Assembly (NCBI GenBank): GCA_013396995.1
Contig: VWZP01002438.1
Location: forward strand, 124,299 to 188,298
From: Dicaeum eximium
Taxonomy: Eukaryota > Chordata > Aves > Passeriformes > Dicaeidae
Direction: 5' to 3'
Length of the DNA: 64,000 nt
The notes beneath the pieces were generated by a model. It made no database searches and was not told the DNA's origin. It was given only the letters and a program-made list of their open reading frames with translations. Both the position numbers and the translations under genes were made by a program. This document shows, in pieces, positions 12,701 to 24,690 of this stretch (within the stretch, counting starts at the first letter, position 1; each line of letters opens with the position of its first letter).

Positions 12701-13859
12701 AGGCTTTTCAAGCACTTTGTCTTCATAAGGAACATTAAAACAGGATGCATCTTGAAGCACATCCTGCTTGTCTGGCTTAGGCCATGAGGCATGATGATCT
12801 ATAACCTCCAAAATAGGTCCTCAGACTCAATTTAGATTACAAAAGTCAGGGGTTTTTTCATACACCTTTGTAGAGGGATTAATAGGAACTGTTCATGCTG
12901 ATGATTTGCTTACTGAACACTTCTGAACAAATTGCTAAGGCTGTTTATCCGAAAGCTCTGGAAAAAAGTGTAACTTTCATTTTGTATCTTTCAACAGAAC
13001 TGAGTTTTAAGTCATTAATGAATTTGCTTCATTTAGAAGCACCTTGTTGTTAGAGACACACAAGTGATCTCCTAGAAAAGGAAAGAGCCGTCATTTCTGA
13101 TGAATTTTCACAGTGACTATATGGTCACACAGGATCAAGCTCTCTGCTAGAGTAAAGCTATACCAAGCTCCTGTACCTATCTCTCTGCCAGACAAGCACA
13201 AAACCTGGCTATTTAACAGAAGATGACTTCTCACAACCAACATGGGCTAATTTATAAGGTGATACAGCAAGCTGATCTGAGATGAAGCCTTGCAGCACAT
13301 TGACTGCAATTTCATCAAGACATTATTGGTAACAGTTCCACCATGATGGGCAGAACTCACAACAGACTTTGAGGTGTGAAGGACTAAGCAGCTCTAGACA
13401 GGGAAACAAAGAACATGAAAAGAACACCTGTAGCTGGTAAGACCGAGAGCCAGTAACTGGTGAGCCACAACCCAAAGCTTCATTTGACTGGTCATGAGCC
13501 AAGTACCAGATCTGTTGAGGAGCTGAGGAAATGAAGAGCTCTGGGGATAGTTCACACATGACAGCAGTGTCTCACTGTGGGCAGAGCCAGGCTGTGCATG
13601 CTGCTTGTACACCATGTGCTGGTGTGACTAGCTGGATGCATCATCATTGTACCAGCTCACTTCTTCCCGCAGCTAGGGGCTACTCATGAGATCCTACACT
13701 AGCACAGAACCCCTGCCAGTCAAATGGCACACTCCTCTAGGGTGTGAGCTGTGCCTGAATATGTGGCAAGTTACAGGGAACTCACATGCCAAATTACAGC
13801 CATCTCTATCCCAAAAGACAATTGACTAGGTGTGCTTAACATCAATTCATATCAATTAT
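3751..13859. other. Intergenic DNA upstream of CA2, no gene seen
   Basis: About 10 kb of AT-rich sequence. Open frames are under 90 codons, with no recognisable domain, repeated exon signature or TATA/CpG context. I see no diagnostic transposon termini. Distal CA2 control elements could lie here but cannot be identified by eye. Confidence 0.7.
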
Positions 13860-14293
13860 TTGCTGCACAGAATAATGGAGACTGAGATAAGACAAAAGCC
13901 CCTCGGGGCAGGAATAGCTTTATTATGGGCTGGAGTGCACACAAGGCAAAGGACTGATCAATAGTGTTGGCAGAAACAACAGCTACAAAGGGAAGAGCTC
14001 TGAACAGCACTGCAAGTTGTGCAATACAGGGCACTTATTGCATATAGGCTGGCACAGTCAGCTGTGCACTCCCTGACTTGTTAACTCACCCTCTCTGCCT
14101 CATGACTGCTCTTTACAAGTGATGTACAACAACAGGCTGACATTTTCCCACAACAGGTTCTGTGGAAAAAGTTACACAGGATTCACCTGTAGCAGAACTA
14201 TTCCAGACCCAAGAAGCTACTACAAAGCTGAAAGTCACTCTAGAGGGCAACTATATGGAACTTCACTAGCAAATTACTATTTTTTTCAATTAT
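13860..14293 (-). mobile_element. Possible LTR remnant (ERVL-like), boundaries uncertain
   Basis: Read on the minus strand, this has an LTR-like order: a TATATGCAATAAG stretch (complement of about 14035-14047), then a poly(A) signal AATAAAG about 110 nt further on (complement of 13918-13924), then a short U5-like tail ending CTGTGCAGCA (complement of 13861-13870). The word caattat flanks both ends (13853-13859 and 14287-14293), but the left terminus is offset by one base from a clean TG...CA boundary and the flanks are AT-rich. The call is tentative and the right end could be wrong. Confidence 0.35.
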
Positions 14294-17200
14294 ATAATTT
14301 GTCCAGTTACAGTAACATTCCAGAGGCAGCCTCAGACACACACAAATAATCAGCCGTCTTTATAATTACTTTTAAAAGAATCTGTAATTGTTCCTAGCAA
14401 AAAATTGCAATAGAGCCAAGTTCAGAATCCATGGATTTTTTTATTATGACGATTACAAAATGAAAACTCGGTCTAAACTTTATTAAGGGCAAGAACATAC
14501 AGTGACATTTTAAAATTTAAACAGTCTTATAAACAAGGTGTTTTAAGCTACCTCTTAAAATAGTTTTATCAGAATAAACCTAAATTTAAATGAGGCTTAA
14601 TTCAACATTTTTTCGAATTTCTGCTTGATGAAATTTTTATGCATTAGCTGTATAGTTTTTGTCAGTAAACTCCTTTAAATTATAAACAAACTGAATTTTC
14701 TCTGGAAAATATCACTCATCTCCTTTCTAGGTGAACAACAACCAACATCACTCTTAAATCCCTCCCACTTGTCTTGTCTGACTTTACCTAACAAAAGAAT
14801 GAGGTAGTAAGTGTGGATAGTTCAGAATTATGTGTATGGGATAATCATATCTTGATCTTTGTTAAAATTCTAAGCACTGAATGATGACAGACTTGAAATG
14901 TAGATTTTATTCAATGGCTTCAATGTAGGCCTTTCATATAAATTTGTCTTCTCTAGCTTGGCAGTATTGGTAAAAATGACCCTAAACTTATTTACCAGCC
15001 TTAGGTTTCGTCAGAACTGGGACAGAATTCAGGAAAGGAATTTGTATTATCAAAGTCTATCATCTCTACCTGCTCTACAGCCTACATATTAATATATCCA
15101 TGCCAGCATCAAACCTCCTTAAATGCTATGCTGTATTTATCCATCATTATATCCCAGGAAGAGTCTATATAATAGCAGCAGCACATGAGAGCAATGACCT
15201 AATTAAAAAGGAATTATTTTTCCTTGAGAAGATAGATAAGAGATAACAGGGTATGCTTTAGTGTTACTAAAACATGAAAAAACTTAACTGCATGGGATTG
15301 GCTTTGAAACAAACTAAATATATTGTCTTCAATGTATTTAATGGTTGTGGATGTGGTATTGAGCTGAGACATCTATTTTTATGCTAATATTTGTACAGGA
15401 GATGAACAGGTTTTTCTAGCTTAAGTGTTCTTAACATAAAAGTCTGGCTGATTAAAGTAATAGTATAGACACACAATATAACATTATTTACCTTTTCTCC
15501 TAACTGAGTCCTACTTTTGTTTTCAGGATTCATGAAGAAAATGCTGGTATTATTAGTATGTAACTTTTTAATGAGTATTATTCCTTAATCCAAGTTTCTT
15601 CTATTTATAAGTTATGGTTATTTCAGTAAACACTATTTTCCCCCCCAATATATCCACATTTCTTTTGAAGCATCTCAGTCTCTGTCTTGGTCCATTCTTG
15701 AGTCAGTCTTTCTGATGTGCCTTATCTTAATTCTACTATCCAGAAGGGGCAGTTTTGTAGCTGACATTTTCCTTTCTCCGAATTCTCCACTATAATGTTA
15801 TCTCTGTCCTTTAAGAATGCCCTTTTTTTCCTTTTTCAGTTTGAGCCTACTTCTGTGGCTAATTCGTGGAAATTATCCAGGCCTTTTCTCACTCTTTATC
15901 TGCAAATATTCAGCAATTCATCTTCCTCTGTTTTTCATTGTGATTTGATGGATTTCTGACAATATCAGTTCATGCCTTATTTTTCAAGCATCTTAGCTTG
16001 TCTTTTGATCTTCCTGACTGCTTCCTGAAGAGCTCTGTTTGAACTAAATGTGCCATTTCTATCTCTTTTGTCCCTTACACCTTCCACAGTGCACATGCAG
16101 TATTTGACTCTTCTGGAGGACATCTAAACTCTTCCAGTAAAACACTTGTCTACATCACAAGCCCTTTTATTGTTAATAACATCTATACTCCAACCCCACA
16201 ACTAAGATTTCAATGCCTTTATATGTCTTCAATGATAGCAGTCTGAGTTAGCAGACCTTATGGGATAGTAAGATCTCAATTAGCAAAATAATCTTATGAG
16301 AATATAAATGAGTTAGAAAACTAAAGCTTACCTTCTTCTTCTCCCATAATTTCTAAGGTAAAGTGTAGTAGAGAGAGAGAGGGACCAGGATCAGGCAGAC
16401 TATTCACATTTCTGTGTCTTCCAGTGCTGCCACAAACTGGCTGTTCATTTCCCCCTACATTCCTCTTTTCTGAAAACTGTATAGACATATGACATTGCTG
16501 GTTAATCTTCTTTTTTTTTCTCAAAACACTTCCATCATTAATATTAATATTAATATTAATTCTTGTCCTCCCAAATCAAGGAACAGTCCCTGAAACTCCT
16601 TGATGATGGAAGCATACTAGATTTCTCACAGGCTGATGGATGGCCCTGGAAGGGTGACATTAGCAGAAGTTCTAGGCATCATTGTGTCATGGTCTTACAA
16701 CAGCAGGTGCAGCTGGGTACCTACAGGTTGCTCTATCAATGACCTTAGCAGATCAACCAGCAGCAAGATGAGGCTAAGGACATCACTCAAAAGTGTGTCT
16801 CTTACACACATCATGAGCCCCTTTGATAGCTTTTTGGCAAGGGGCTATCCAAAGCATAAAGCCTTAAACTCTCTCATAATCAGTCTCTGGAAAATCTGAT
16901 TTCAAAAAGTGGATGTTTCTGAACAGCACCATCCAATCACATGAGATCATTAAATATCTAACCAGGAACAATATACTCAAGAACTTTTTTCCAACATTAT
17001 GCTCCAAAATGGACATCTTATGATTTTTGGAGGGCAGGACTGAGATTTGAGATGATCTTGGAGAGGAAAAACCACAAGACTGTGAAAGCTCCCTAAGGTG
17101 TAGTGTTAATAGAGTCAACTTCCCTGCTTTCACAAAATGTATCTATATTTCTATACAAAAAGTTTTCACACTGAAGAGATGACAGCATAGTTAATGGCTA

Positions 17201-19899
17201 TTGTCATGAAGGTTATTGCTTGCCAAATGAACACTTAGTTTAACTATGAGGAAAAGACAGATAAGTACCTTCCCATGCTGCTTTTCCTTTCCTAACCCTG
17301 CTGATGCCCCTCTAATCTACATACTTTCATACCAGAAAGGGAAAAAACATTCCACAGCCAAGCCCTTCCTGCATTATAATACCACTGTTGCAATTTTACA
17401 TATATACCCTGTGTAGGTGAAGGCAATAATTTTCTAAAACTGGTGAGAGACAGTGGATGCAGAAAACTTCAGACTATGGTAAGTCTGTTTAATATGTCAA
17501 TTTTCATTCCTACAGTTATCAGGGGTCACAGTCTTGTGTTGCATGGCTAATGTCTGGGAAGACAGGATAAACAGAAGCAAGACAGAGTCGATAAGTGGTT
17601 CCAAATTCATAAATCACCGTGGCTGAAATGCTCCCTGTGACCCACTCTTATGAAATTCAGGTACTACAATTTGCAGGTTTCACTCCTTGGATTTTTGGGG
17701 GTTTTTTGCAGGTTAAAGTACAATGACTTTTCAGCCCTAAACCCACTCCAGACCATACAGATGTTACTGCATAGTGCAGAGTGCAGGATTTGGACGCCCC
17801 TGGGGTTGCTGGGGAACCAGAAATTCCAGGCATTTGGGAAAGGGAGGTATAAACAGCAAAACAATAAGCTCATGTGCTTAAGCTCCTGAAGCATGGTACA
17901 AGGTGTGCTAAACATTTTATCAGGGGGGAGAAGGGGGGTAAGAAGGGCTCTGCAGAAAGGCAACAGACTATTGCTATTATATAACTGCTATTAGGCAGGC
18001 TGCCTGCAAGCCTCTGTTGAACCTCAGTTTTATGAACTTGGGGTTAATTATTTCACTATGTCCCACTGTACTTGTATTATTTTGCTGGTTGCTTTTCCAC
18101 TATTTATTTAATACCTTTTGTTTTCTTGCACAGTTTTAAGCTTACAAGGAAATAAATATCAATACTTGAGCATAAAAGTTTCATGAAAATTCAAGGAACA
18201 TCAGTGCCTTGGAATATAAACCTAGTTTTATTACACAAAATCTGTAAGAGAATTTAATACTAATTAATGCTAGCAGAAGAAAAACCCACAACTATATGCA
18301 GATACAAAAATAAAGTATTTTCTCCATAAAATGCCAATGACAGTGCAAAGAATGCAAAGACATACCTAGTCACAGTTACAGCAGCTCCACTTTCTAGGCC
18401 TCTGACATAACTTGGAAACTAAGCAACATAGATAAAATAATGCATCAGATGACCTCTGTCAATACAAACATATATGTGTTCATATTCAGTCACTCACAGA
18501 CTTCACCTTGACTTCAAAAAGTATTAATTATCTTGGGTGCACTTTCAAAAACTGTTGGTGTACAGAGCAGATCAGACCAGATAATCCAAACATAATATAG
18601 CATACTTTCTATTTTGACAAACAAAGAAAGGAGAAACAGTAATAATAAATTCACTGAGGCACAAAATCATGGATTTAAGGGAGGTAGGGAAGACATTGAA
18701 CAGGGTAAAACATCATACAAGAAATCACGCTAAATAACTGTCATTAAATGCAACAGTTCTAGAAAAAGCTCCAACTCTTTATGGGCAATGTTAATGTTTA
18801 CCTCTGATGACAGCAAAAAACAGTGGCTTGGCCAGTGCCAGGTGCAGCCTAACTCTCTCTGGTTTTCTTCCTGCCCACCCTGAGAGACCTGGCAAATGGA
18901 AGTAGGTTGGAATGTTTCTTCTGTGGCTGCACAGAGGTCCCACAAAGAAAACTTCTGTAAGCACCTGCCACTGCTGCTGGGGCCTTCCAGGGAACAACTG
19001 GAGAGAAGCACTTCCTAGGCCCTAAGTTTTACTAGGGCAACTCCTCAGTTCAGATAAATTTTAAACCAATGTGTATTGTGGCAAGGGATGTTGACTCAGA
19101 ATTATTCCCAAAGTTAGAGAAAATATGACTTATCTAATAGAAATAATTCCTCCATTGTTTGGCAGTTCATCTTTATTCCCTTTTTCTTTCCTCAAATAAA
19201 AGGACTTAAATATGTGTGACAGATAAAACTGTCTCTCATTTACTCATTGATACACAGCAGAAAACATGCCATACCAGATCTGAAAGCCTGGCCCTGCTGG
19301 ACCTTAAGCAGGAGTTTCAGAACCGCAAGTCCATGATTTTTGGTCCTTCAACCTGTAGGAGAAAAGCCTTGCAAGCTCTTCTGCTGATTTAGGCTTTACA
19401 TTTTAAACCCTGACATCTAACACCAGTGAGTCTTTCGTCTGCCTCGGACAAGGCTTATAAGGTTTGTTTCTGTTTGCATCATGGAAATTTAACTACTTGA
19501 ATACAGTGTGCCTAGCACAGGGCATACCGAGGAGGAGAGGGCATCTGAAGGGGTACAGGAAAATGACATTATAGGGCTGACCCAAGATGACCCCAAAACA
19601 ACGGAGCTGAAAACCACAGCATATTCAGACGGCACAATCTCAGCTGGATTTGCCTGTGTCTGCCTGCATGATTACTGTCGTTCAGATGTGCATATAAATG
19701 CGGTTTATGTTCTGTCTCCATTGCACTGGGTCTTGTGACTGCATGGAGCTGTATCAGTGACGACACCCCTGTAGTGATGAGGGGTTTCCTCTGAAAGGCG
19801 AAGGCAAAGGTTTACCTTTGTGCTATCAAATCCAATGTGCATATGCGAGGGAGGAAAGCTTATACCAAATACAAACACATTGCAAACGCCCCTACACGT
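14294..19899. other. Intergenic DNA, no gene seen
   Basis: AT-rich non-coding sequence. Apart from a short hexanucleotide repeat at 16.54 kb I see no supported feature. Open frames stay below 100 codons and have no recognisable domains. Confidence 0.65.
16537..16560 (+). repeat. (ATTAAT)4 microsatellite
   Basis: Four exact tandem copies of the hexamer ATTAAT in intergenic DNA. Confidence 0.9.
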
Positions 19900-20062
19900 C
19901 CCTTCCAATTCCTTCCGCAGGCAGTTCAAATCCGCATTAATCTGCTCCCGGCTTGCAGCTCACAACCCGATTACATCTCCCCATGCCCCACATCTCAGCG
20001 CACACGCTTGGCTGGGCCAAGGGGTATGCTCAGCCCGCTATGACCAGGGCTACTCAGACTGC

Positions 20063-20140
20063 TCCCCAGACGCCAGGCTGTTCCCCAAATCCCAGCCTGC
20101 TCCCTAAATCCCAGGCTGCCCCCCAAATCCCGGGCTGGGC
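20063..20140 (+). repeat. Imperfect 19-bp tandem repeat, about 4 units
   Basis: Successive units share the core aaatccca/gggctg, with aaatccc recurring at 20087, 20106 and 20125. A more diverged unit sits at about 20,063-20,081. It lies within the orphan GC island. Confidence 0.7.
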
Positions 20141-20454
20141 CGGTGGGAGAGGGCAGAGCCTGCGCCTCGGCAGAGGCCGGCTTTACCCCTGGTTCAGCGC
20201 CGCAGTTCGCAGCGGTAACGCGGGACATGCAGCGAGGGCCGACAGAGCGGGACACGAGCTGACAGTGCCTCAGCCTTGCCCATCCCCGCATTCGCTTCTC
20301 CGTACGATGAGCTACACCGTGACAGCGGCCGGCCGGTGCTCTTCACAGGCCGTCGGGAGCACCAGGGCTCCCGGCAACTCCTACGTTATGACTGCCCGTG
20401 AGCACACAGGAATGTGGCGCCAGCGAGAGCGGAGCACCACAGAGGGCAGCGAGC

Positions 20455-20520
20455 CCGGCCCAACCCAGCTCAGCCCAGCCCAGCCCGGCCCAGCCCGGCC
20501 AGACCCAGCCCAGCCGATCG
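20455..20520 (-). repeat. GGGCTG/GGGCCG array, potential G-quadruplex
   Basis: The + strand shows repeated cccagcccggcc words. The minus strand therefore has many GGG runs with 2-nt spacers, which satisfies the quadruplex pattern. It is low-complexity DNA inside the orphan GC island. Confidence 0.6.
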
Positions 20521-20750
20521 CGGCCCAGCCCCGCGCGGCGCGAAGCTGCCCCAGCCCCGGGCCGCTGCTGCCGCTCGGCGGGCGGAGCGCGGCGCTGCCC
20601 GGAGGGCCGGGCTCGTCCCGGCCGGCTCCTGTCGGGGCCCTGGCACTGAGCATTGCGGCATCGGAACGAAAGGGACGCGATACGAACCATCCCCCTTTTT
20701 TATCTTGTTCTGTGGAACGTGCGGGCTGCCCAGCGCCCATTCGTGGGTGA

Positions 20751-23700
20751 CTGCTGTGAGCTCAGTCTGTAGCAAGTTGTGCCTCTCGCTGGTGCCCACG
20801 TTAGGAGCTGCAAGGCCTGTTCAGAAGCTCAACACATAAAACAAGTAGAAATTAACTGTCACGAACGATTTCACAAATCAAAGGACTTGCTCAAAGCTGC
20901 CCTGTCCATCTGTGTAAAGCAATAATTCTCAGGAAGAAAATTATTATTCTGCATGGCAGTGCTGGTTTAAAACAGAGCTGGAAAATCAAGTACCACTTAA
21001 GCTGCTCTCTTCTCCCATCCCCTCCTGGTGAGAGGGAGACTAAAAGCAGAAGTTCTGAGTTGAGATAAAAATGGTTGCTTTGAAAGAGTTGCAGTCAATG
21101 GCAAGTGATGGGGAGGAACATAAATCCAGCAACCCAATTGCTGTCAAATGAAGTTAACTCTCCTCACTACCAAAAGCCCAGTGTTTGACACACAGCAGCT
21201 TAGGTCAATCCTAAAGGGCATTCCCTCTCTCCACAGACTGTGTAGGAATACTAAAATTGCTGACATTTTGGTAAGTTCAGCTTCTGGCAATTGTTTTTCT
21301 ATTCAGATAATTCTTGTGCATAAGTGCTGCATAAGTGCTTCATAAGTGCTCAAAATTTAAGTACTCTGCATAGTATAGTGGGAATGTAAACTTCCATTTC
21401 TTTCCGTTAGAAGTTGTTATATATGGTTTTGTATGATCATTTATAAAACTCCTTTTGTTTCATGATAATGAGTGGGTACTGTACAACTAAGCTAAGGTTG
21501 GTATTTTTGCTCACGTTAGTATGCCATTCAAATATGTCTGCTTTTTTTTTTCTTTTTTTGTTTTTAATGGATGACCATGATTTCACTTGAGCGCAAATAT
21601 GATGTGAACCGAAGTCTTAGGCTAAAGTTAACACAAGCTTTTGCACAGCTGTGTTAAAATACTAGTATTGACCAGCTCATTGAATGTACACCTGCCTGGA
21701 AAGCATTTCTCAATTTCTTCTTTGTGGTACTAAAGTTATCTTATATATTGAAACTTGTCCTTGCATGCTGGTGTGATCTCATCAGCTTCTGGCTGCAAAA
21801 TACAGATCCTTATTTCTGACTCAGCTATCTACGTTGCATAGCATCAGCTACAGATTTATCTGTGCCTCAGATGAAAGCAGGGTCGTTACTGAGTCACTGT
21901 TCCCTCAGGGACAAAAATGCCAAGATCCTGTTATTTTGCCCACCTGAGTATATCAGTTTCAGTATGAAATTAATTTAGAATATAAAAGGTAAGTGCTGAC
22001 TCACTGGTCCATTTTTTTGCAGCATGTTTTTGCTCTCAGCTGGGATTCAGGTCCTTTTTTCGGTATTATCATCACTAGATTTGAAAGAGGAATGGAGCAT
22101 TCATCTGATAGTTGGACAGATCCGTGCATACTGTTCCGAAAAGCACTTGGCCTGGTACAGAGAGGAAAATGACTGATTTGGTGGGCATTTAATTAATCTG
22201 GCAGTGTCACATTGATTTGGGGTTTCATTATTTCAGAGGTAATTACTTGCCACTCATAAACTCACCTATGTGTATGGTGGCTACGTGTTCAATCATGAAG
22301 CATTACCCAGCAATGGCAGGTACTTAGGTACTGCAGACACATGAAATAAATACATGGCCCTTGCCCTCAGAGGACTTAGAACCTAATGCCAGGTCCTGGC
22401 TGATTTTTACTAGCAGACATTCTACTAAAATTTTAAGTGCTCAGGACTTTGCCTGAGAGTAAAAAAATGCTCTCCTTTTTGTAGGGCAGGGACACTGGGG
22501 CAGATTTTCAGGACCATGCAACAGGTGCTCTGGGAATAATGTCTTCACATCAGCTGGTGGGTCAGTGCCACACAGTAACACAACCTTCAGGCTGGCTTTG
22601 CAGCTCCACCTCTGCGTGGGGCATTGATGGCAACAGCAGGTGCACACACTCATGGATACAGGGACGTGTGGCTGCAGGTAGGTAAAACAGGCATGAACTG
22701 CTCTGAAAATCAGGCTTGATAAAAATAGTGCAAGAATCCTAAGAGACAGATGCAAAATCTACCTATGGATTCCATCATAGCATCTAGAGAATTTTAAGCA
22801 GTCTTAAAACAATGAAATAAACTGCTATCTGTTTATAGCTGCTCAAAGAGTGGATCAAACCTCATTTTGCTTTAATCATGATAGTCAGTAATCATGGATA
22901 TATGTGTTACCTTGTAGTGTAATAAATTTTCTGTCTTTGCTCACCACTGAAGTGAAGGACTTGCTAGGTAATTGCTTTATCTCCTCTTTTGTGCGAGTAT
23001 TGGTTTTTCTCTTCTCCTATTTCCTTCCATCTCGGTTTTGGGTGGGGAAAGCATATAGCTAAGACAGTTCTGCCAATTCTATCTTTGGTTCTAGAGACAT
23101 GAGCCCTAACTGAGTCATTAAGGCATGTGTATTCCAAGGAAGTTCTCTAACAGATTCATAAGACATCAGCAAGGCTGATCTCACATTGTATTTTTTTTTC
23201 CCAATTTCTGGGAACAATAATTATCCTATCACAAATAATGAATTTTCAGACAGATGTGACTAGAGTCTCTGGGCCACTTTTAATCACAAAATTTCATCTT
23301 TTTGAAAATTACAGTAGTCTTGATCAGGGATTAATAAAGGGACAGAAAGAATTTGAAGATTTTTGCTCCTGGTTTCTAATTGTATGTCATTGGTTTAACT
23401 TAGGTAGACAATGCAAATAGTCTTGTAAATTGGCATTTGTTTATAAATGTACAGCATGGAAGATCTTGAAACACACTGTCCTGCATGTATTTTTAGTTAT
23501 TTTCAGATGAATGGCTGTTTTGATTCAATCTTAAAATCCTCTGCCCAAATTAAGGTACAAGTGAAACCAAATGGTGGTCCAACGATACCAGCTTTATTTT
23601 GTAAAATTGTTTGTATAGGGAAACAAGAGCGAAAGACAAAAAGAGCAAGAGAAAGGGAGTAGGAGACAGACACTGCAAGCAGAAGATAATCACCACTGTG

Positions 23701-24049
23701 GATCCAGTAGCATGCCATTGGTCCTTCAGTGTCCTGGGATTCTTGCTGGTGTGGTCCTACCCAGTTCATTCCCTGAGTTTCTTTATACGGTCCCTCATTA
23801 GCATGAGAGGCAAGGGAATGTGTGTGTTTTATTGCTTTGCTTCCTTGGGTCTCAATTCTGTGGTTTTGGGGGGTTTACACTGAGGGTTTCAATGGAAGGT
23901 TGTGATGGAAAATATCAGTTTTAGTCCTGCCTTGGCAAGGCCAGATCTGAGACTTTGTTCCATTTGCAGCTTGTGCATAGGCACCCATGATATTTTCTGC
24001 AACAGATTTCACCACCCAGTACTTGTTTAAGGCATAAAATGCAAATGTC
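20751..24049. other. Intergenic DNA, no gene seen
   Basis: AT-rich to average sequence with only short open frames. The 104-codon minus-strand frame at 22441-22755 has no recognisable domain and no supporting gene structure. Confidence 0.6.
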
Positions 24050-24690
24050 ATTAACCCTTTACTTACAGTGGCCCCCATCATACACTGGTGGTGGTTCCTT
24101 CCCAAGTGCAGCACTTCATACTTCTCCTTGTTGAACTTCATGACAGTCCTGTTGGCCCGTTTCTTTAGCTTTCCAAGGTCCCTCTGGATGGCAGCATGAC
24201 CCTAGAGTGTTTCAGTCACTCCTCCCAGTTTTGAGTCATCAGCACAATTGCTGTTGGTACACTGCCCCATCATCCAGATCATTAATGAAGATATTAAACA
24301 GGACTGAATGCAGTATTGACTCACAGCATACACCTGTAGTTACTGGCTTCCAACTAGGTGCCATGCTTCTCAAGACCACCCTCTGGACCTGGCTATTCAG
24401 CCAGCTTTTGGTCCACCTCAATGTCTGCTCATCCAGCCTGTGTATCAACAGCTTTTCTACAAGGATCTTATGGGAGACATTGTCAGAGGCCTCACTGAAG
24501 TCCAGGTAGACAATACCTGCTGCACCTTCCTCATCTGTCAGGTCACCCAAGTCATTGTAGAACTTTATCAAGTTGGTCAAGCAAGACTTCCCCTTGGTGA
24601 AGCCATGCTGACTACTCCTGATTATTTTTCTGTCCCTAATGTGCCCAGAAATGGCTTTCAGAATTTGTTGCTTCAGAAGTGGTCAGAAGC
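24050..24690 (-). mobile_element. CR1 LINE fragment (reverse transcriptase part), degraded
   Basis: Conceptual minus-strand translation gives CR1 ORF2 landmarks in order: SQHGFTKGKSCLTNLIKFYN (about 24,614-24,555), YLDFSEASDNVSHKILVEKL, then VTTGV and LFNIFINDLDDG, and in another frame MKFNKEKYEVLHLGRN (24,141-24,094). The CR1 family encodes a reverse transcriptase for target-primed retrotransposition. Here the frame is broken by stops and a frameshift and both ends are missing, so it is a dead fossil. Frames on the opposite strand are its shadow. Confidence 0.9.

Larger units (their letters stand above)
19900..20750. promoter_or_regulatory. Orphan GC/CpG-rich island between CA2 and CA3
   Basis: CpG-rich segment about 17 kb upstream of CA2, with no carbonic anhydrase exon and no recognisable coding sequence on either strand. 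It contains a four-unit 19-bp tandem repeat (about 20,063-20,140) and a CCCAGC/CCCGGC-rich array (about 20,455-20,520). A 265-codon frame on the + strand (19953-20750) is low-complexity and Pro/Ala/Arg/Gln-rich, as expected from GC content. Possible roles are an unannotated non-coding RNA promoter, an enhancer or a GC-rich repeat. The function is unknown. Confidence 0.55.

Noticed and set aside
14236..14252. Second CTCF-like word (ctctagagggcaac)
   Set aside because: Only the AGAGGGCA half fits; the upstream CCA part and the last base do not, so it is too weak to list.
20434..20448. ccacagagggcag as a CTCF site in the orphan GC island
   Set aside because: One base of spacing is missing relative to the CTCF core, so the alignment drops to a partial match.
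19953..20750. 265-codon open frame on the + strand
   Set aside because: The composition is dominated by the Pro/Ala/Gln-rich translation of CCCAGC repeats. Several overlapping frames on both strands are equally open, and no domain or splice context supports it.
22441..22755. 104-codon minus-strand frame as a small gene
   Set aside because: No recognisable domain, promoter or splice pattern, and no signal beyond length.
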